Assembly (NCBI GenBank): GCA_948567375.1
Contig: OX419757.1
Location: 11,856,974-11,920,973 of the forward strand
Direction of reading: 5' to 3'
Length of the DNA stretch: 64,000 nucleotides
Origin: Lunularia cruciata
Taxonomy: Eukaryota; Streptophyta; Marchantiopsida; Lunulariales; Lunulariaceae
Position 1 is the stretch's first letter. Every line of letters starts with the position of its first letter. The notes under the pieces are model-generated. The model was not told the DNA's origin. It saw only the letters and a list, made by a program, of their open reading frames with translations, and searched no databases. Shown here piece after piece: positions 58,875 to 64,000 of this stretch. A program made the translations under genes and the position numbers.

Positions 58875-58995
58875 TGTCAAGCTAGACAAGATCTTATATG
58901 AGAGAGAAAAATAAATAAATAAATAAAGATATATGTACAAGATGCTAGACATAGATCTTATATGAGAGAGGAAATAAATAAAGATATATGTATTT
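58875..58995. repeat. Tandem duplication of about 70 bp
   Basis: TAGACA(A)(T)AGATCTTATATGAGAGAG, followed by AATAAATAAAGATATATGTA, occurs twice in this interval. Confidence 0.5.
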
Positions 58996-60789
58996 CTATC
59001 TCTATAAACATACCATAGTAGTATAGGTATTAATATTTATACTACGTTATTAAAATTTGTGTCTTCTAAGAATTGAATGGTAATATAAGATGATAGTAGA
59101 TTGCTTCTCTACTTTCTAAGCAATCTATGTGTGAAGCTTTCTTTGATTTTGGATTCTTTTAATTACATCCATACTATAGTCTAGTCTAGTAATTGTATAG
59201 TAGAAGCTTACATCTTGTAGTTCTTGATTTGAACACTGGATTCATGATCTTTAAATTGTAGTGTATCAAACAAACCTAAGATATGTAAGTCTAGTATTAA
59301 CCATCACTAACTCTATCTAATTTAGGCCTAACCTATTCTTCAAGTTTACTTGCTTTCATGGTTATCATTAGGTTAGTCCAACAGCTTGTACTTAATAATC
59401 AAGTCAGATTTGGGTCAAAATCTTTGTGTACTTTTAAATCCTTCTTTTAGGGTGTCCATATCTAATAGTTCTATTATCAATGATGTGAAATTGGATTTGT
59501 TTCTGTCTTTATTATGACTTGTGTTTCTTTGCTCATAGTTCAATAGTGCCATGGTGCCATAGCTCAACGCAAGGTCTAGAAAAAAGCTCAAGGTCTAAGT
59601 AGATCATCCTTTGAATCCTTATTAACTTTTTGGTTACAAAATAACTACGAATACCAATTTGAGAGTCTTACTTTCGTAGCCATATCAACTCTTGGAGTTA
59701 TAAGGGAGAGATTAAAATTTCAGGCTTACCTCGAGTACTCTCTCTCTTATATATAATACTGGACTGCATAGAATCTTCCTTTGATCTCTCAAAATACACA
59801 CCAACTAAAACCCTAAAAATCATGTTTCAAGCCCTTTTACTCATAGATATGGATAGAACTTGGTCTTATTAAAAAGCTTTTTATCAATGGCTTACCACTA
59901 GTACCATTGGAAAATTTTCAAATTGAGTGCTCTAGTTATGATCCTTTATTTGGTTAGCTTTTGACTCAATGGAATCTAAAGCACATTTTTGAAACACCAA
60001 GACTTTGTTGTGTGCCAAACTCACATAACTCACTCCATGCTTGTGCAATCTAAGCTATCTTAGGTATATTGGAAAATTCTTGACAAGAGCCCAATGGTAT
60101 CAAGATCAACCCAAGCATACAGATATTTTAGAAGATACATTTCCAAACATGAAACACATGAAATACATACCTTATTTTATGTGTACAAACAAAAATTATA
60201 AGAATCTTAGCATGCTCAAATCTAAGAATGAAAAATCTTTAGAGAACTATTGGATGCTAAAATTGTAGGTTATAAGACTCTTTTGTAGAAAATTTTACAA
60301 GAAAAATAACACCATGAATGATAATGTATTAGAAAAGTCATGACAAAGTAATTCTATAGTTAAACGTCAAGTGAAATTAAGAGTTAATGATACAATAAAA
60401 CAATATAAAACTTAAAAGAGGTAATTAAATGATGTATGCACTAGTGTTAAAAAGCAATCATGCTAAAAAATACAACTATAAAAGAATCATTATCAAGAGG
60501 TAAATAAAGAATAAAGACAAACAAAGTGTTATGAATCATATCCAAGACAAGCACAAAATGAAGAATCCTTAAGAAGCAAAAAAACTACTTCTAACTTAAG
60601 ATTCTATCCTCCATCGAAGTGACATAATAACCCATTTGAAAATAATACATATGATACAAGTGTTCTAAAAAGGTCAAACTCCACTAGAGAACCTATTTGC
60701 ATTGAGCTTGGTTGGAGTTTAACTTTTCAAGAGAATAAGAGCTTCTTGGAAGTGCAATAACTATAGATGGGTGGAAATGCATACAAGGT

Positions 60790-60925
60790 ATAACTTATGA
60801 CAAGAGTTTGCCTTAACAACTTTTGGAACAACTTTTGGGAGTTACTCTAAGGGACATTAGTTAACAACTTTTGGAACAAATTTTGGAACAAATTTTGAGA
60901 GTTAGTCTGAGGGACATTAGCTGGA
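60790..60925. repeat. Tandem repeat with a 60-70 bp period
   Basis: AACAACTTTTGGAACAA(C/A)TTTTG and GAGTTA(C/G)TCT(A/G)AGGGACATTAG alternate twice. A looser duplication follows at 60975-61090 (CTTA(G/A)GTTTATGC...CTAAG.GG.A.TG). Confidence 0.5.
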
Positions 60926-62209
60926 GGCTACGTGTAGTGGTGATGGGTCACCTATCAACCTGAACATAATTTGGGCCTATCTTAGGTCTTAGCCTTGAAC
61001 TTAGGTTTATGCCTAACTAAGTGGCATTGGAATATGCTCATTGAGTCCTATTTATGAACTTAAGTTTATGCTAAGCTAAGTGGTACTGAAATATATTTGT
61101 TAAGCCCTTGATGTACTCCATGGATAGTTACCATTAGATGAGAGGTTCACCACATGAGAATTATATACTATTCAAGAAGTCAATACTAAGGCATACATGA
61201 TATATTACTATTGGTAATAAATGCTACATAATAACCTACTTTCACACCTATACTTGTTAAGCTTTGGGAGGCACCATTGGCCTAAACATAGGTACAATAG
61301 TACCAATAGGCATTGAACATACTAATGTGGTGTTGTTTGGTGTGATATAATATTGAATCTATGAAATTCTGAACTTTTTATAAGGAAGTACATCATCAAA
61401 TTATGTGAATGGAGGTCATATATGTAAAGTCACTAGTTTCTTTGGTTAGTTACTTAGTCCATCTGTTTGGGAAGATCATATGAATAAACTTATGGATTCA
61501 CTGAATTTATTATCTAGATGTTTGTATAAGATGTCCTACATATATCTATGGAAAAAGATTTATTCCTAAAAGAATGCCATAAATTCTTGAGTTGAAGTTC
61601 CTTGATATTGAAGAATTTTTCATTTTACCAATTGGTATCAAATTTGATAACTCCTTTATTACTAAGGCTCTCAAGATGCTCTAATTCTTATTGGATAAAA
61701 TCTTGATGATCACCTTCCAAAAATCTAAAGATCATGGAATAGAATTTTATAATACAATAGTTATATCTCTAAAGATTAGGGACAGAGATAAAAGATAAAG
61801 ATTATTTTGTTTCTTAAACAACTTGAGACATGATCCATATACAAAATATAGTCCAAATGCTTAAAATATACAAAGCTTTATTGTGTAATCTTGTGATATG
61901 TATAAACTTGGATCTTATATTAGGTACAAGTGTGTTTCTTGAAGAAATGAGTCATTAACTTCCTAGCTAAGTTACTCAATCCTCAGGAAGTTTTGCTAAC
62001 ACTTTGTTGTTCAAGTTCCTTACAATTATTTTGTAATTTTTGACCTCCTCACAAAAGGTGCACATTGTTGTAAATCTTGATCCTTGCATTGTATTGTTAC
62101 TTGGATTTTATTTTAAATTAATCCACTTGAGCGCATTGATGTTCAAGCTAGGTAATTTTAGAACAATATTAAAGTATAAAGATACAAGTATAAAGTGATG
62201 ATGTTAGAG

Positions 62210-62480
62210 AGTTATGTTATAAACTAAAATGTCACCTAGAAACATAAAAATTCTAATTGTAAAAATAATCTATCATAATACATAAATACATTCTTTTCAT
62301 CTTCTTGTTCATAGTGACTTCTAGATGATATTCTTGAGAATTACTCTAGAGTTATATTACATAATAGAATGTCATCTAGAAATATCATAATTTTAGATGT
62401 AGAATAATTTATTATAATATATTAATATACTCTTTTCATGTTAGAAAATTGTGACTTCTAGATGATATTCTTGAAAAAAT
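62210..62480. repeat. Two-copy direct repeat of about 140 bp
   Basis: GAGTTATGTTATAAACTAAAATGTCA...TTCTAGATGATATTCTTGA... is repeated at about 62210-62340 and 62347-62475 with moderate divergence. It has no coding potential. Confidence 0.55.
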
Positions 62481-64000
62481 TCAGGAGATTTAATTAGAAA
62501 TAGTTAGAAGAGACCTATAAAATTTACTAAATTTATCTAAAATTTTTATAAGCTAGTAAGGTGGTTAAGGTAAATGTAATTTTTTTAGGGAAATAAAGGT
62601 ATTCAGAAACCGTGATGAGAATTGAATAAATTAGCTAGGAAATAAATTACTAACTTTGCCATAAAATAAGCATATACTCACATCAAATATAATTTAAAAA
62701 TTATCAATATAAAGCTATGTCATGTCATTTAGTACTCCTTAGCTAGTTTACTAAGTTGCTAGGGTCATTATTTTAGCAACCATTTTTATGGTAGTAGCTA
62801 CTAATAGATTAATTAGTCATAATCTTCTATGCAATTAGCATTTCCTTAGGCACTTTAAAGCTCCATTTGGACCACTCACGAAAGTTGTGTGTTCTATTAA
62901 GGTTGGACTTCTTAGTCTCCCTAAGAAGGAACATACCTTTGATTAGAGCTTCATAGAACGCATTTCTTCTATGTTTAACCTAAGCTCCTAGCTGTATAGA
63001 AAGAGAGTAATGTAGAGATGTAACTATACAATTCATACTCTTGTATACTCATGTCTAATCTTTGGAAGTATTGGATTAAGACTCTAAAAGCAGGTCCTTT
63101 TCTTCTAATATTATGACTAAATAAATAGTCTACAACATATCCTAGAGACATAATAAAAGAAAGCAGAAAGCTTCCGGCCCTAATCTTGAGAGTCGCCTTT
63201 TATTTGGCTTGCAGGCTTACGTCATCCCAACAACTCTATCTTAACATTTGTGGCAAAGTTTTAATTCCTAGTTGCAGAAATCCATGAGCTGCAAAGAAAG
63301 GAACCGTACAAAATCCAAAACACTTCATCCAACAAACTTCTGGCTTTGGATCGGATTTCCTCTATCGCTAACCAAAGCCGGAAACCAAGTTTTATTATAA
63401 ATCTAGAGATAAGAAAATTTCCTTCCATATTTTAAATAAAAGCTCTTGAATACTTTTCAAATTATATTATCGATAGATAAATTTTTGAATTATCATAATA
63501 TACCAAAATCTCACAAAGATATTACAAAGTATATAATGAAAATGAAACAACTTTGTGAATGGAGAGCTCTTAACTCCATTAGATCTAATGCTACCTCCAT
63601 TAAGCTATGTTCCTTATCTTAATATGCATCTTGATCTACTCTTTCATATATTCAACTTCTATATTTAGTCAAGTTTGTCTCATATGTAAGACAATTTACA
63701 CTGCAATATCCAAGTTGTTTGCTATAGATGTATACATCACTATGACTATATCATTCTTTATTGATATTGGTAAGGGGTTTGAACTAGATAATATTGATCT
63801 TTATAACAACCACTTCATTCTCTATGTATAACAAGCTGGTGTGACGTGTTGAGATTGTGGAAATGGATGTGTTCAAAAGAAAGAAAGAATGTCAAATATC
63901 TCAATCATTTTCATAGCTAGTTTTGGTTAATTAGGTTCAGTTGTAATTATTTTTCATCCTTGTATAATAGTTTAACCTATATAAAAATAATCTAATGGTT

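Larger units (their letters stand above)
58046..64000. other. AT-rich DNA with local repeats, no gene recognised
   Basis: The longest frames are about 75 codons (60041-60268 and 63607-63831) and lack domains. Several local duplications and one MITE-like inverted repeat are listed separately. No tRNA or rRNA gene is seen. Confidence 0.4.

Noticed and set aside
58046..64000. Short ORFs at 60041-60268 and 63607-63831
   Set aside because: Chance frames in AT-rich DNA without domains or codon bias.

Overview
The window looks like nuclear DNA of a land plant, most likely a bryophyte such as a moss. The evidence is GT-AG introns, a telo-box promoter, a PHIP1-type nucleolar RNA-binding protein, a plastid-targeted arogenate dehydrogenase, an intron-containing P-class PPR gene, and Ty3/gypsy chromoviruses primed by initiator-Met tRNA. 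The bryophyte assignment is inference, because no species marker was found.

Left part (1-27.8 kb) is a transposon graveyard. A gene running off the left edge contributes one coding exon (SAP-like motif, 1-236, minus). Next is a heavily decayed non-LTR retrotransposon on the plus strand (about 1909-5165). It has an N-terminal C2H2 finger, a reverse transcriptase, a C-terminal CCHC-type knuckle and an endonuclease-like segment. Its 3' end recurs at 1.3, 5.2, 44.6 and 57.6-58.0 kb. An old minus-strand Ty3/gypsy element (E3, about 5782-27787) follows. It is split by three younger insertions of one chromovirus family (family A): E1 (6880-12542, plus), a solo LTR (16457-17035, plus) and E2 (19884-26476, minus, with a perfect CCTAG target-site duplication). 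Once E1 is subtracted, the E3 integrase reads across the junction and is followed by a degenerate PHD finger just before the polypurine tract and LTR. This PHD-bearing retroelement is the most unusual object in the window.

Middle (27.8-40.6 kb) is AT-rich and essentially gene-free. It holds a decayed Myb/SANT-like ORF (29240-29794), several tandem repeats and two more family A LTR remnants (34945-35175 and 37883-38430).

Right part carries three apparently intact spliced genes whose exons join in frame: PHIP1-like (40828-43318, plus, 4 exons, 490 aa), arogenate dehydrogenase (48723-51835, plus, 7 exons, 437 aa) and a 13-repeat P-class PPR protein (53763-57064, minus, 5 exons, 741 aa). A small single-membrane-span ORF (45725-45973, minus) may be a further gene. 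The last 6 kb (58-64 kb) is AT-rich repeat DNA without a convincing gene. The three genes are not functionally linked; they are ordinary single loci between repeat blocks.
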